From Cryobacterium sp. GrIS_2_6 (GTDB lineage Bacteria; Actinomycetota; Actinomycetes; Actinomycetales; Microbacteriaceae): DNA of 64,000 bases. The translations under genes and the position numbers were made by a program. The notes under the pieces are model-generated. The model saw nothing but the letters and a program-made list of their open reading frames with translations, did not search any database and was not told the origin of the DNA. The stretch lies in contig NZ_JAXCHP010000001.1 in NCBI RefSeq assembly GCF_035984545.1, forward strand, positions 1,984,001 through 2,048,000, in the 5' to 3' direction. Below are positions 10,144 to 19,750 of this stretch, piece after piece (within the stretch, counting starts at the first letter, position 1; each line of letters opens with the position of its first letter).

Positions 10144-10719
10144 CTATTCCGTCGGTATCGTGGCTATCAGCCCACCCACAGCTTCGACGGCTGCCCGAAC
10201 CGTTTTCGCCCGGATCGCGGCACGGTCACCGGTGAGGGCGAGCAGGACCGCCGTGGATTCGGCTCCGATCGACAGGCCGAGATAGACCGTCCCCGGTTGC
10301 CGGTCACCTTGGGGGTCCGGGCCGGCGACACCGGTCGTCGCGATCCCGATATCCGCGCCGCGGCCGCCGAGGGTGAGCCGCCTGCGCGCGCCCGCGGCCA
10401 TCTGGCGCGCGACCTCCGGGTCGACGGGGCCGTTCGCGGAAAGGAGTGCGGGGTCGACGCCGAGGAGGGTGTGCTTGAGTTCCGTCTGGTACGCGACGAT
10501 TCCGCCGGCGACGACGACGGATGCCCCGGGGATCCTGATGAATTCGGCGGCGAGCGCTCCCCCGGTCAGGGATTCGGCCACGGCGATGGTGAGGCCTCGC
10601 CGGGTGAGCTCGAAGATCAGGGCCGCGGTCGGATCATCCGCTTCGGCCACATTCACCGTCACATCGGTCGTATCGGGCACATCGGTCGGATCGGGCACAT
10701 CGGTCGGATGGATGGTCAC
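10144..10719 (-). CDS. CinA C-terminal-domain protein (NMN amidohydrolase type)
   Basis: A stand-alone CinA C-terminal domain, the family that deamidates nicotinamide mononucleotide in pyridine nucleotide salvage (PncC). Family marks are VAESLTGG near residue 47, the GGIVAYQTELK segment and ATTGVAGPDPQGDRQPGTV near residue 130. The N-terminal ~25 residues are a repeat-rich extension built from three copies of a TDVPDx hexapeptide. It follows pgsA by 6 bp and precedes clgR, as in other actinobacteria. Competence function is not implied because the N-terminal CinA domain is absent. Confidence 0.87.
   Translation of the reverse strand: MTIHPTDVPDPTDVPDTTDVTVNVAEADDPTAALIFELTRRGLTIAVAESLTGGALAAEFIRIPGASVVVAGGIVAYQTELKHTLLGVDPALLSANGPVDPEVARQMAAGARRRLTLGGRGADIGIATTGVAGPDPQGDRQPGTVYLGLSIGAESTAVLLALTGDRAAIRAKTVRAAVEAVGGLIATIPTE
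10661..10714. repeat. Tandem repeat, three 18-bp units, inside the cinA-like gene
   Basis: Three head-to-tail units of an 18-bp sequence beginning ACATCGGTCG; the second differs from the first at one base and the third diverges at its end. It encodes the TDVPDP/TDVPDT hexapeptides at the N-terminus and preserves frame. Confidence 0.85.
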
Positions 10720-10725
10720 GGCAGG

Positions 10726-11325
10726 TCAGCCGTCTTTGCGGGACTGGCGCGAGACTCGCCGGGCTGCGACGAGGTAGTCGATACCGGTCGACACGGTCAG
10801 CCCGAGCGCGACGGCCATGGCCGCATAGTTGACCCAGCGGATCCAGTCGCCGAGCACAAGCCAGAGCGGCACGAGGAAGAGCGAGATCGCGACGGACTGC
10901 ATGATGGTCTTGAGCTTGCCGCCGCGGGAGGCCGGGATGACCCGGTCGCGGAGCATCACGAAGCGGAACGCCGTGATGCCGAGCTCGCGTACCAGGATCA
11001 CGATCGTGACCCACCACCACAGTTCGCCGAGGATCGAGAGGGCGACGAGCGCTCCCCCGGTGAGCACCTTGTCGGCGATCGGGTCGAGCAGCTTGCCGAG
11101 GTCGGTGACGAGGTTGTACTTGCGGGCGATCGCGCCGTCGATCCCGTCGGTGGCGATCGCGAGGATGAACAGCACGGCGGCGGCCCAGCGCAGCGCGCCG
11201 TCCTGGCCGGCGTCGGCGAGCAGCATCCAGATGAACAGCGGGGCGAGCAGGATCCGTACGACCGTGATCAGGTTGGGCAGGTTCCAGTTGCTGGGGTGTG
11301 CGGCGCGTTCGGACGCTGTTGCCAT
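10726..11325 (-). CDS. pgsA: CDP-diacylglycerol-glycerol-3-phosphate 3-phosphatidyltransferase
   Basis: Integral membrane enzyme of phosphatidylglycerol synthesis. The CDP-alcohol phosphotransferase signature (D-G-x2-A-R-x8-G-x3-D-x3-D) is clear in DGIDGAIARKYNLVTDLGKLLDPIADK, near residues 55-85, written here in pieces DGIDGAIAR and GKLLDPIAD. About five hydrophobic segments flank it. The 199-residue length fits. It starts 2 bp after the ftsK stop and ends 6 bp before the cinA-like gene, so ftsK-pgsA-cinA form one leftward operon. Confidence 0.92.
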   Translation of the reverse strand: MATASERAAHPSNWNLPNLITVVRILLAPLFIWMLLADAGQDGALRWAAAVLFILAIATDGIDGAIARKYNLVTDLGKLLDPIADKVLTGGALVALSILGELWWWVTIVILVRELGITAFRFVMLRDRVIPASRGGKLKTIMQSVAISLFLVPLWLVLGDWIRWVNYAAMAVALGLTVSTGIDYLVAARRVSRQSRKDG

Positions 11326-11327
11326 GA

Positions 11328-14327
11328 TCAGTCCCTGCCGGTGAGGTTCCAGGCGTCCTCGTCTGCTGACGACGCCTCTTCCTCAGGGTAGCCCTCGCTC
11401 ATTTTCGCGACCGGGTCGCCGGCGTAGCGGGGGTCGGGCTGGGAATCGCGGCGGGCATCCGCCTCGTGGGCGGCGTTGGCCTGGCGGGCGGCCGTTGCGG
11501 CGTGGTGCTCGTCGTCGGAGCCGCGGAGCAGGGCGAGCACGCTCGGGAGCTGTTCGACGGTGACGAGCACGTCGCGGGCCTTCGACCCCTCGGACGGGCC
11601 GACGATCTCGCGGGATTCGAGCAGGTCCATCAGCCTGCCGGCCTTGGCGAAGCCGACGCGCAGCTTGCGCTGCAGCATCGAGGTCGAGCCGAACTGGGTC
11701 GACACGACGAGTTCGGCCGCGGCGAGGAGCACCTCGAGGTCGTCGCCGATGTCGGAGTCGATCTCCTTGCGCGGCGCCTCCATCGAGACGTCCGGCCGGT
11801 AGTCGGGGCGGGCCTGCTGGGTGACGTGCTTGACGACCCGTTCGATCTCCGCCTCGCTGACCCAGGCGCCCTGCACGCGGATGGCCTTGGAGGCGCCCAT
11901 CGGCAGGAAGAGCGCGTCACCCTGGCCGATGAGCTTGTCTGCGCCCGGCTGGTCGAGGATGACCCGGGAGTCGGTGACGCTCGTCACCGCGAAGGCGAGG
12001 CGGGACGGCACGTTGGCCTTGATCAGGCCGGTGACGACGTCGACGCTCGGACGCTGGGTGGCGAGCACGAGATGGATGCCCGAGGCACGGGCGAGCTGCG
12101 TGATCCGCACGATCGAGTCTTCGACGTCGCGCGGGGCGACCATCATCAGGTCGGCGAGCTCGTCGACGACGACGAGCAGGTACGGGTACGGCTTGAGGGT
12201 GCGGGCGCTCCCGGCCGGAAGCACGATCTCGTTGCCGACGACGGCCTTGTTGAAGTCGTCGATGTGGCGGAAGCCGAAGCTGGCCAGGTCGTCGTAGCGC
12301 ATGTCCATCTCTTTGACGACCCACTGCAGCGCTTCGGCGGCTTTCTTCGGGCTCGTGATGATGGGCGTGATGAGGTGCGGCACGCCGGCGTATGCGGCGA
12401 GTTCGACCCGCTTCGGGTCGATCAGCACCATGCGCACGTCACTCGGCTGGGCGCGCATCAGCAGGCTCGTGATCATCGAGTTCACGAAGCTCGACTTGCC
12501 GGAACCGGTCGAACCGGCGACGAGGAGGTGGGGCATCTTGGCGAGGTTGGCCACGACGAATCCGCCGCCGACGTCCTTGCCGACGCCGATGGTCATCGGG
12601 TGGGTGCTGTTCGTGGCCGCCGCCGAGCGGAGCACGTCGCCGAGGGTGACGATCTCGCGGTCGGTGTTCGGGATCTCGATGCCGATCGCGCTCTTGCCGG
12701 GGATCGGCGAGAGGATGCGCACCTCGTTGGACGCGACCGCGTACGAGAGGTTCTTGCTGAGGGCGGTGACCCGTTCGACCTTGACGCCGGGGCCGAGTTC
12801 GATCTCGTACTGGGTCACGGTCGGGCCGCGGGAGAACCCGGTCACCCGGGCGTCGACCTGGAACTGGGTGAGCACCTCGGTGATCGACGTGACGATCACG
12901 TCGTTCGCCGCCGAGCGCGCCTTCGCGGGAGGTCCGGCGGTCAGGGTCGTGTTCGACGGCAGCTCGTACGGCACGGCCGGGTGATCGCCGGTGTCCGGGT
13001 GCAACGGATGCCCGTCCTCGCCGGGCACCGCACCGGTGGCCGAACCGAGGTCGTCGAGTCCCGGAAGCACCTCGGTGAGTCCGGCCGCCGCGGCCGAGCC
13101 TGGGCCGCCGGTCGCCTCGTCGTCGTGCAGGCCGAAGTCCGAGCCGCGCGGCACATCGATCTCGCCGGTGAAACGCTTTATGGCGTCCTCGGCGCGGAGC
13201 AGGTCCTCGAGCACCTCTGTGCCGTAGTGGTCGCCGCCGGAACCGCCGCCGGACAGCCCGACCGAGAACGGCGTGGCCGGTGTCGGCACCGGGGACCCGT
13301 CCGCGGGCGCGATGGCGCTGTCGAAGCCGCCGCGGCCGTCGCCACCAAGGAGGGTGCTGAGGGGATCGTCGCCGGCCCCGGATGGGCCGTCGCCCGCCTT
13401 CGAACCGTGAGCGCCGGCATCGGACACGAGGGCGCCACCGAAGTCAAGGTCTTCCTCGCGCTTGCTGTTGTTGCGACGCCACCAGGGCAGGGCGCTGTTG
13501 CCGTCCGGCTCTTCGGTGAGACCGTCGAGTTCGACCTGGGCGGTCTTCTCGGCCCGCTCGAGTTTCTCGGTCTTCGCTGCCGCGCGCTCGTTCTCCGTGG
13601 AGAGCTCTGCGCCGAACAGCCAGGCGTAGAGCTCGCGCGAACGCTGGCCGATCCGGTTCGGCGGGGTCTTCGTGATGATCAGCACGCTCAGGGCGAGCAG
13701 CAGAATGATGATGGCGGTGGCGCCGATGGCCGTCGTGAGGGCGATCAACGGGGCTGCGATCATCCAGCCGATCACGCCGCCGGAGAGGGCGAGCACGTTC
13801 ATGCCCTGGGTGGGCGTCGGCTGGCCGCCGTAGACGTGGCAGAGCCCCGAGACGGAGACGAGCAGCAGGCTCAGGCCGATGCCGATGCGCCCGTTGTCGT
13901 GCACGGAGCTGGGCTTGCGGAACAGCCAGATCGCGAAGACGAAGAGAATCACCGGCAGGGCGAACGCGACCCGGCCGAAGAGGCCGCCGAAGGTCCAGGC
14001 GTCGAAGTTGCGGGCGATCGCGTTGTCGATCAGGAACCATTCGACGACCGCGCCCGCCACGGCGAGCAGCACGAGGAAGAACGGCAGGCCGTCGCGACGT
14101 TCCTCTTTGGAGAGCTTTTCCGGGCCGAGCGCGCGTGCGGCTGCGCCGGCGACATGGGCGAGGGCGAGCCAGGAGCGCACGAAGAGGCCGGGTTCGGTCT
14201 CCGCTGCGGCGAACTTGACCGTCTTCTGGGCGGTGGTGCGGGCAGCCGGCTTGCGCGCGGGCGTACCGCGGGACGGCGTGGTGCGGGCGCGCCCGGTCGA
14301 CTTAGTGCTCGTGGCCATGAAGTCCAC
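11328..14327 (-). CDS. ftsK: DNA translocase FtsK
   Basis: Septal DNA pump that clears the chromosome terminus during division. The 999-residue protein has four or more N-terminal membrane segments (roughly residues 75-225), an acidic, Gly/Pro-rich linker (225-475), and the motor domain with Walker [12 protein letters not shown] near residue 615 and Walker [12 protein letters not shown] near residue 710. The C-terminal ~65 residues before the tail form the winged-helix gamma domain ([20 protein letters not shown], in the region of residue 880). An alternative start is ATG 14318 (MATSTKS). Followed directly by pgsA. Confidence 0.95.
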   Translation of the reverse strand: MDFMATSTKSTGRARTTPSRGTPARKPAARTTAQKTVKFAAAETEPGLFVRSWLALAHVAGAAARALGPEKLSKEERRDGLPFFLVLLAVAGAVVEWFLIDNAIARNFDAWTFGGLFGRVAFALPVILFVFAIWLFRKPSSVHDNGRIGIGLSLLLVSVSGLCHVYGGQPTPTQGMNVLALSGGVIGWMIAAPLIALTTAIGATAIIILLLALSVLIITKTPPNRIGQRSRELYAWLFGAELSTENERAAAKTEKLERAEKTAQVELDGLTEEPDGNSALPWWRRNNSKREEDLDFGGALVSDAGAHGSKAGDGPSGAGDDPLSTLLGGDGRGGFDSAIAPADGSPVPTPATPFSVGLSGGGSGGDHYGTEVLEDLLRAEDAIKRFTGEIDVPRGSDFGLHDDEATGGPGSAAAAGLTEVLPGLDDLGSATGAVPGEDGHPLHPDTGDHPAVPYELPSNTTLTAGPPAKARSAANDVIVTSITEVLTQFQVDARVTGFSRGPTVTQYEIELGPGVKVERVTALSKNLSYAVASNEVRILSPIPGKSAIGIEIPNTDREIVTLGDVLRSAAATNSTHPMTIGVGKDVGGGFVVANLAKMPHLLVAGSTGSGKSSFVNSMITSLLMRAQPSDVRMVLIDPKRVELAAYAGVPHLITPIITSPKKAAEALQWVVKEMDMRYDDLASFGFRHIDDFNKAVVGNEIVLPAGSARTLKPYPYLLVVVDELADLMMVAPRDVEDSIVRITQLARASGIHLVLATQRPSVDVVTGLIKANVPSRLAFAVTSVTDSRVILDQPGADKLIGQGDALFLPMGASKAIRVQGAWVSEAEIERVVKHVTQQARPDYRPDVSMEAPRKEIDSDIGDDLEVLLAAAELVVSTQFGSTSMLQRKLRVGFAKAGRLMDLLESREIVGPSEGSKARDVLVTVEQLPSVLALLRGSDDEHHAATAARQANAAHEADARRDSQPDPRYAGDPVAKMSEGYPEEEASSADEDAWNLTGRD

Positions 14328-14407
14328 GGTACCGCCGAGCCGCCGATTCCGCGTGAGCCCACGCGGTCCGGGTCACGGCGCCGCAATCGCGAGCGCCTCT
14401 GGCGACC

Positions 14408-16084
14408 CTAGGCCTCGATGACGAGCGGCACGATCATCGGGCGGCGGCGGAACGTGACGTTGACCCACCGGCCGACCGTGCGGCGCACGATCTGCTGCAG
14501 CGCGTGCGGATCGCGCACCCCGTTCTCGGCCGCCTCGCCGAGGGCGGCGCGGATTTTGGGCAGCACCGCATCGAAGACGGAGTCGTCCTCCGCGAAGCCC
14601 TTCGCGTGGATCTCCGGGCCGACGATGACGTTGCCGGTCTTCGCGTCGACGACGATGATGATCGAGATGAAGCCCTCCTCGGCGAGGGTGCGCCGGTCTT
14701 TGAGGTCGGCCTCGGTGATCTCGCCGACGGTGGAGCCGTCGACGTAGACGTAGCCGAGGTCGAGCTGGCCGACCTTCCGCACGACGCCGTCCCTGAGGTC
14801 GAGTACGGTGCCGTCTTCGGCGAGAATGACGTTCTCCGGCGGCACCCCGGTCTCAGCGGCCAGCTTCGCGTTGGCGACGAGGTGCCGGTATTCGCCGTGG
14901 ACCGGGAGCACGTTCTTCGGCTTCAGAATGTTGTAGCAGTAGGTGAGCTCGCCCGCGGCGGCGTGGCCGGAGACGTGGACCTTCGCGTTGCCCTTGTGCA
15001 CGACGTTGGCACCGAGCTTGGTCAGGCCGTCGATGATGCGGTAGACCGCGTTCTCGTTGCCGGGGATGAGTGAGCTCGCGAGGATCACGGTGTCGCCGGG
15101 GCCGACCTCGACCTGGTGGTCCTGGTTGACCATCCGCGCGAGCACGGCCATCGGTTCGCCCTGGGAGCCGGTCGACATGTAGACGATCTTGTCGTCGGGG
15201 ATGCTGCCGGCTTTCTTGAAGTCGACGAGCACCCCTTCTGGCACGGTCAGGTAGCCGAGGTCAGCTGCGATGGTCATGTTGCGCACCATGGAGCGGCCGA
15301 GCAGCGCGACCCGGCGTCCGTTGGCGTGCGCGGCGTCGAGCACCTGCTGCACCCGGTGCACGTGGCTGGAGAAGCTCGCGACGATGACGCGGCGCGGAGC
15401 CCGGGCAATGACGTCGTCGAGGACGGGACCGATCAACCGCTCCGAGGCGGTGAAGCCGGGGACATCCGCGTTGGTGGAGTCGACGAGGAAGAGGTCGACT
15501 CCCTCGCTGCCGAGCCTCGCGAACTCGCGCAGATCGGTCAGCCGGTGGTCGAGCGGGAGCTGGTCCATCTTGAAGTCGCCGGTGTGCAGCACGGTGCCGC
15601 CCGCGGTTTTGATCGCGACGGCGAGGGCATCCGGGATGGAGTGGTTGACCGCGACGAACTCGAGGTTGAACGGGCCGAGCCGCTCCGTCTGTCCCTCGGC
15701 GACCTGCAGCGTGTACGGCACGATCCGGTGTTCCTTGAGCTTGGCTTCGATGAACGCGAGGGTGAGCCCCGAACCGATCAGGGGGATGTCCGCCCGCAGC
15801 TTGAGCAGGTACGGCACCGCGCCGATGTGGTCCTCGTGCCCGTGCGTCAGCACCACGCCGAGAATGTCGTCGAGGCGGTCCCTGATCGGGCTGAAGTCGG
15901 GCAGGATCAGGTCGACGCCCGGCTGATGCTCCTCGGGGAAGAGCACGCCGCAGTCGACGATCAGGATCTTGCCGTCGATCTCGAACGACGTCATGTTCCG
16001 GCCGATCTCGCCGAGGCCGCCGATCGGGATGATCCGGAGCGTTCCCGGTTCGAGTGTGGCCGGTTCGTAGACGTCGATGGGCAT
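14408..16084 (-). CDS. rnj: Ribonuclease J (first copy)
   Basis: Metallo-beta-lactamase/beta-CASP ribonuclease with 5'-exo and endonuclease activity in mRNA decay and rRNA maturation. The 558-residue protein shows the metal motif LTHGHEDHIG near residue 80, the HTGDFKMDQ motif, STNADVPG, and the beta-CASP HVSGHAAAGE. The start at 16084 (MPIDVYEP) has AGGAGGG upstream; the longer frame to 16231 overlaps dapA and is rejected. Position between dapA and ftsK is the conserved actinobacterial one. A second full-length paralogue is at 31365-33053. Confidence 0.95.
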   Translation of the reverse strand: MPIDVYEPATLEPGTLRIIPIGGLGEIGRNMTSFEIDGKILIVDCGVLFPEEHQPGVDLILPDFSPIRDRLDDILGVVLTHGHEDHIGAVPYLLKLRADIPLIGSGLTLAFIEAKLKEHRIVPYTLQVAEGQTERLGPFNLEFVAVNHSIPDALAVAIKTAGGTVLHTGDFKMDQLPLDHRLTDLREFARLGSEGVDLFLVDSTNADVPGFTASERLIGPVLDDVIARAPRRVIVASFSSHVHRVQQVLDAAHANGRRVALLGRSMVRNMTIAADLGYLTVPEGVLVDFKKAGSIPDDKIVYMSTGSQGEPMAVLARMVNQDHQVEVGPGDTVILASSLIPGNENAVYRIIDGLTKLGANVVHKGNAKVHVSGHAAAGELTYCYNILKPKNVLPVHGEYRHLVANAKLAAETGVPPENVILAEDGTVLDLRDGVVRKVGQLDLGYVYVDGSTVGEITEADLKDRRTLAEEGFISIIIVVDAKTGNVIVGPEIHAKGFAEDDSVFDAVLPKIRAALGEAAENGVRDPHALQQIVRRTVGRWVNVTFRRRPMIVPLVIEA

Positions 16085-16112
16085 GGGCCCTCCTCGTGTT
16101 TCGGTGTGCTGG

Positions 16113-17084
16113 CTAGCGGGTGGTTCCGGCGATCTTGGGCAGGGCCCCGCCGGCGGCGGCATTGCGGTCCGGGCGGAAGTTGGAGAAGTCCACACCGGGG
16201 ATGTCCTTGACGAGGTCGATCTCGTCCTCAATCTCGGCGGCTTCCCATTCCTCTGGTCCGACGAGGGGCAGCCGCACGCGGGGGCTCGTGATGCGCCCGA
16301 GGCCGTGCAGGATGTACTTGGCGGCGACGGTTCCGGGCACGTGGGTCATCACGGCGCGAACGAGCGGCTCGAGCTGCTTGTGTGCGGCGGTTGCGGTCTT
16401 GAGGTCGCCGGCGTTGACCGCGTCGACCATCTGCCGGTACGGGGTCGCCGCGATGTTCGCGGTCACGCCGATCAGTCCGGTCGCGCCGATCGACAGGTGC
16501 GGGAGCACGTTGGGGTCGTCGCCGGAGAAGTAGAGCAGGTCGGTCTGGTTGAGCACCCTGCTCACCTGAGCGAGGTCGCCCTTGGCGTCTTTGACGGCGA
16601 GGATGTTGGGGTGCTTCGCGGCGCGCAGCAGAGTCTCGTATGCGATCGCGACGCCGGTACGGCCCGGGATGTCGTAGAGGATCACCGGCAGGTCGGTCGC
16701 GTCGGCGATCATGCGGAAGTGGGTGAGGATGCCGGCCTGGGTGGGCTTGTTGTAGTACGGGGTGACGATCATGTTGCCGTCGGCGCCGGCCTTCTCGCTC
16801 TGCCTGGCGAGCTGCATCGCGTGCGCGGTTTCGTTCGAGCCGCCGCCCATGATGATCTTCGCGCGGCCGGCCGCGACGTCCTTGCCGACCTCCACGAGGC
16901 GCAACTTCTCCGCGTCGGTGAGGGTCGAGGTCTCCCCCGTGGTTCCGGTCACGACGATGCCGTCGGCTCCGGCCGTGATCACGTCGTCGATGTGCTTCGC
17001 CACGCCCGCCCAGTCGACCTCACCGTCGGCGGTGAAGGGGGTTACCAGGGCGACGAGGACCTGGCCGAACGGATTCTCAGACAT
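16113..17084 (-). CDS. dapA: 4-hydroxy-tetrahydrodipicolinate synthase
   Basis: First committed step of lysine/diaminopimelate synthesis: condenses aspartate semialdehyde with pyruvate. The 323-residue TIM-barrel protein has GTTGET near residue 50, YNKPTQAG, the YDIPGRTG motif with the catalytic tyrosine near 140, and the Schiff-base lysine in AVKDAKGD near 168. ATG 17084 (MSENPFGQ) is preferred; an in-frame GTG at 17090 is equally possible and neither has a strong ribosome binding site. It is followed after 28 bp by RNase J. Confidence 0.94.
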   Translation of the reverse strand: MSENPFGQVLVALVTPFTADGEVDWAGVAKHIDDVITAGADGIVVTGTTGETSTLTDAEKLRLVEVGKDVAAGRAKIIMGGGSNETAHAMQLARQSEKAGADGNMIVTPYYNKPTQAGILTHFRMIADATDLPVILYDIPGRTGVAIAYETLLRAAKHPNILAVKDAKGDLAQVSRVLNQTDLLYFSGDDPNVLPHLSIGATGLIGVTANIAATPYRQMVDAVNAGDLKTATAAHKQLEPLVRAVMTHVPGTVAAKYILHGLGRITSPRVRLPLVGPEEWEAAEIEDEIDLVKDIPGVDFSNFRPDRNAAAGGALPKIAGTTR

Positions 17085-17195
17085 AGACACGTGGACAGGC
17101 TATCGCCTTGCCGCGCGGACGTGGGCGTGTCGCGCGGCCCGTAACCTGTCGTCACACGAGCCGAACCCGGGGACCGCCCGCGTAATCTCGTGGTC

Positions 17196-17678
17196 ATGGA
17201 TGCGTCTGCTGCCCTCCTCCTCGTGCTCGCGCTTGTCGCGGTCGCAACGGTGCTCGGCCTGGTCTACCGTTCGAGGCAGGGCCGGATCCGCTCCGTCGCG
17301 GACCCGACCGTTCTCGAGCCGGCAGACGTCGGCAGCACGCTCCCCTTCGGACCCGCCGCCACCCTCGTGCAGTTCTCCACGGAGTTCTGCAGCCGCTGCC
17401 CCGGCACCCGCCGACTCCTCACCCAGATTGCCGACGGCCGTTCCGGCGTTGCGCACATCGACGTCGACCTCACGCACCGGTCCGACCTCGCGAACCGCTT
17501 CGGCGTGCTGCAGACCCCGACGACGCTCATCCTCGACGGCGCGGGTCGCGTGCACGCCCGCGTCGGCGGCGCGCCGCACCGGGCGGATGTCCTCCGTCAC
17601 CTCGACCATCTCGCCGGGCCCGAATCGGCGAACGCCCTCACCGCATCACACCTGCCAGGGAGCCCCCATGCCCAGTGA
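17196..17678 (+). CDS. Membrane-anchored thioredoxin-like protein
   Basis: A 160-residue thioredoxin-fold protein. Residues 5-25 form an N-terminal hydrophobic anchor followed by SRQGR, so the domain position relative to the membrane is uncertain. The redox motif is CSRC (within EFCSRCPG) near residue 66, and the cis-Pro loop is LQTPTTLIL. It overlaps the following DUF4395 membrane gene by 11 bp, and such pairs suggest electron transfer across the membrane to or from the CxxC of the partner. ATG 17196 is used; an in-frame GTG at 17190 is an alternative. Confidence 0.78.
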   Translation: MDASAALLLVLALVAVATVLGLVYRSRQGRIRSVADPTVLEPADVGSTLPFGPAATLVQFSTEFCSRCPGTRRLLTQIADGRSGVAHIDVDLTHRSDLANRFGVLQTPTTLILDGAGRVHARVGGAPHRADVLRHLDHLAGPESANALTASHLPGSPHAQ

Positions 17679-18183
17679 TTCCGCCTCGAACCGCGCAACC
17701 ACGCCGAGCCCCGCGGCTCCGCCCCGCCGCGCGACCGTCGACCCTCGAGGCCCGCGGTTCAGCGCCGCCATCACGGCCGCGCTCCTGCTCGTCGTGATCT
17801 TCCTCTCCCTGACCGGGACAGCCGTCGCAGCTCTCGTGTTGCTCGCCGCGATCGCGGCGCTCTTCGCCTGGGGAGCATTCGCAGGCGTCGGCCGGCACCC
17901 GTACGGCCTGCTGTTCAAGCGATTCGTACGTCCCCGCCTTGCACCGCCCACCGAACTCGAAGACGCCGCCCCGCCGACCTTCGCCCAGGGGGTCGGCCTG
18001 TTCGTGACCGTCATCGGCGTTCTGCTCGGACTGTTCGGTCTCGCCCCTGCCGTCGGGATCGCCGCCGGTTTCGCGTTCATCGCCGCGTTCCTGAACTCGG
18101 TCTTCGACTACTGCCTCGGCTGCCAGCTCTACCTCCTGCTCGTGCGCGCCCGGATCCTCGGTCGCTCCCCCGTCGCGGCCTGA
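17668..18183 (+). CDS. DUF4395 family membrane protein
   Basis: A 171-residue membrane protein with a Pro/Ala-rich cytoplasmic start, two hydrophobic segments near residues 30-70, and two more near 110-150. It carries the DUF4395 signature: a conserved GRHPYGLLF segment and a CxxC in YCLGCQLYLL at the C-terminus. The start ATG 17668 follows AGGGAG and overlaps the thioredoxin-like gene. DUF4395 proteins are often next to thioredoxin or sulfurtransferase genes; a thiol-redox role is likely but the substrate is unknown. Confidence 0.8.
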   Translation: MPSDSASNRATTPSPAAPPRRATVDPRGPRFSAAITAALLLVVIFLSLTGTAVAALVLLAAIAALFAWGAFAGVGRHPYGLLFKRFVRPRLAPPTELEDAAPPTFAQGVGLFVTVIGVLLGLFGLAPAVGIAAGFAFIAAFLNSVFDYCLGCQLYLLLVRARILGRSPVAA

Positions 18184-18282
18184 CCGGCGTGGACCCGGCT
18201 CCCTGTCAACTCCCAGACTGAGCCTGTCCCTCTGAGTGGATGCCCGGTTAGGCTGGGGCTTTCACACCCAGGAGGTAACACC

Positions 18283-18708
18283 ATGGCACTGACCAGCGAA
18301 TCGTCAACCGTCTGGACCGGAGACCTCAAGTCCGGCCATGGCACCGTCTCACTCGACTCCTCCCACGCCGGCGAGTTCCCGGTGACCTGGAAGGCACGGA
18401 GTGTCGGGAGCCCGAACACCACCAACCCGGAGGAGCTCCTCGGCGCCGCGCACGCCGCGTGCTTCTCGATGGCCCTCGCGAACGGGCTCGGCGCGGCCGG
18501 GCACACGCCGGAGAACATCCAGACCACCGCTGCCGTGACCTTCGAAGCCGGAGTCGGCATCGTCGGTAGCCACCTGCTCGTCAGTGCGAGCGTGCCCGGT
18601 CTCACCGAGGAACAGTTCGCGGCGTTCGCCGAGGACGCGAAGGCGAACTGCCCGGTGTCGAAGGCCCTCGCCGGAATCCCGATCACGATCGAAGCGGAAC
18701 TGGCCTAG
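18283..18708 (+). CDS. OsmC/Ohr family peroxiredoxin
   Basis: A 141-residue OsmC-type thiol peroxidase reducing organic hydroperoxides. The two active-site cysteines are in AAHAACFSMAL near residue 60 and in KANCPVSKAL near residue 125; the NPEELLGAAHA segment is characteristic. An ideal AGGAGGT lies seven bases before the ATG. It is separated from the DUF4395 gene by 99 bp, so it has its own promoter, possibly with TTAGGCT as -10. The epimerase gene starts 16 bp downstream. Confidence 0.9.
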   Translation: MALTSESSTVWTGDLKSGHGTVSLDSSHAGEFPVTWKARSVGSPNTTNPEELLGAAHAACFSMALANGLGAAGHTPENIQTTAAVTFEAGVGIVGSHLLVSASVPGLTEEQFAAFAEDAKANCPVSKALAGIPITIEAELA

Positions 18709-18724
18709 GCGCAGGGAACGCCCG

Positions 18725-19615
18725 ATGCGCGTACTGATCGCCGGAGCCTCAGGGCTCATCGGAACCGAACTCGTCCGCCAGCTCGGCGAAGCCGGACACA
18801 CCGTCGCCCGGCTCGTGCGGCACCCCGCGACCGGGCCGGACGAAGTCACCTGGAACCCCGCCGTCTTCGACATCGACCCTGCAGCCCTCGACGGGGTCGA
18901 CGCGGTCGTCAACCTCTCGGGGGCCTCCCTCGCCCGGCTGCCGTGGACGAACGGCTACCGGACCGAGATCCTGGCCTCCCGGACCCACGCGACCCGCACC
19001 CTCGTCGAGGCGATCAGGAGGACTCCCACCCCACCGGCAGCGTTCCTGAGCGGCTCGGCTGTCGGCCTGTACGGCGACCGGCCCGGTGAGATTCTCACCG
19101 AACGGTCGGCTCCCGCCGACGATTTCCTCGCTGCCGTCGTCGAGGCCTGGGAGGCCGAGGCCCTGCGGACACCGGCGCCGACCCGGGTCGTCCTGCTCCG
19201 CACCGGGCTCGTGATCGCGCGCGGCGGGGCGCTGAAACCACTGCTCCCCCTCGTCAGGCTCGGCCTCGGCGGCCCACTCGGCCACGGCACCCAGCACTGG
19301 CCGTGGATCAGCCTGCACGACGAGGCCGCCGCGATCGTGCACCTGCTCGGCTCCACCCTCAGCGGCCCGGTCAACCTCGTCGGGCGGGCCCCGGCCTCGG
19401 CGAACGACGTGATCCGGGCCGTCACGGTCGCCCTGCACCGTCCGTTCCTCCTGCCGGTGCCGGAGTTCGCGCTCACGTTCGCACTCCGCGACGCCGCCCG
19501 CCAGCTGCTCCTCGCCGACCAGCGGGTGAGCAGCGCCCTGCTGCAGGGCGACGGCTTCGTATTCCGGCACGGCACGGTCGCCGAGGCCGTCGACGCCATG
19601 CTCGCCGAGGAGTAA
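18725..19615 (+). CDS. NAD-dependent epimerase, TIGR01777/YfcH family
   Basis: A 296-residue short-chain dehydrogenase-like protein of the SDR39U1/YfcH family; its physiological substrate is unknown. It starts MRVLIAGASGLIGTELV, an N-terminal Rossmann GxxGxxG. Family marks include NLSGASLA, SGSAVGLYGDR near residue 108, and the C-terminal DUF1731-type segment with RVSSALLQGDGFVFRHG. It lies 16 bp after the OsmC gene in the same direction and is convergent with the TPR membrane gene, with palindromic repeat copy B between. Confidence 0.86.
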   Translation: MRVLIAGASGLIGTELVRQLGEAGHTVARLVRHPATGPDEVTWNPAVFDIDPAALDGVDAVVNLSGASLARLPWTNGYRTEILASRTHATRTLVEAIRRTPTPPAAFLSGSAVGLYGDRPGEILTERSAPADDFLAAVVEAWEAEALRTPAPTRVVLLRTGLVIARGGALKPLLPLVRLGLGGPLGHGTQHWPWISLHDEAAAIVHLLGSTLSGPVNLVGRAPASANDVIRAVTVALHRPFLLPVPEFALTFALRDAARQLLLADQRVSSALLQGDGFVFRHGTVAEAVDAMLAEE

Positions 19616-19648
19616 CCCGGCCGGCCGGCTCGCGCCGGGCATCCATCG

Positions 19649-19741
19649 CCCTGACGAATTCGACGGAGATTTTGCCCGTAAGGCGCCTCCATCGCGGTCC
19701 CAGGTGCTGAGAACCCACAATCTCCGTCGAATCAGTGAGGG
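19649..19741. repeat. Palindromic intergenic repeat element, copy B
   Basis: A 93-bp element with terminal inverted repeats at 19649-19670 and 19720-19741; the inner 13 bases of each arm (ATTCGACGGAGAT) pair perfectly. The interior shares TTGCCCGTAAGGCGCCTC with copy A at most positions. It lies between the stop codons of two convergent genes, ending about 10 bp from the stop of the leftward TPR gene. Confidence 0.75.
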
Positions 19742-19750
19742 GGACGAAGG

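Noticed and set aside
10131..10144. ClgR-box-like sequence (leftward GTTCGC-GTAAA-CGC) between cinA and clgR
   Set aside because: The left half fits the GTTCGC-N5-GCG type motif, but the right half is CGC instead of GCG. Recorded only as a weak resemblance.
14349..14366. Short hairpin (CCGCGTG/CACGCGG) between RNase J and ftsK
   Set aside because: A 7-bp GC stem without a T-tract in 68% GC DNA is expected by chance; not called as a terminator.
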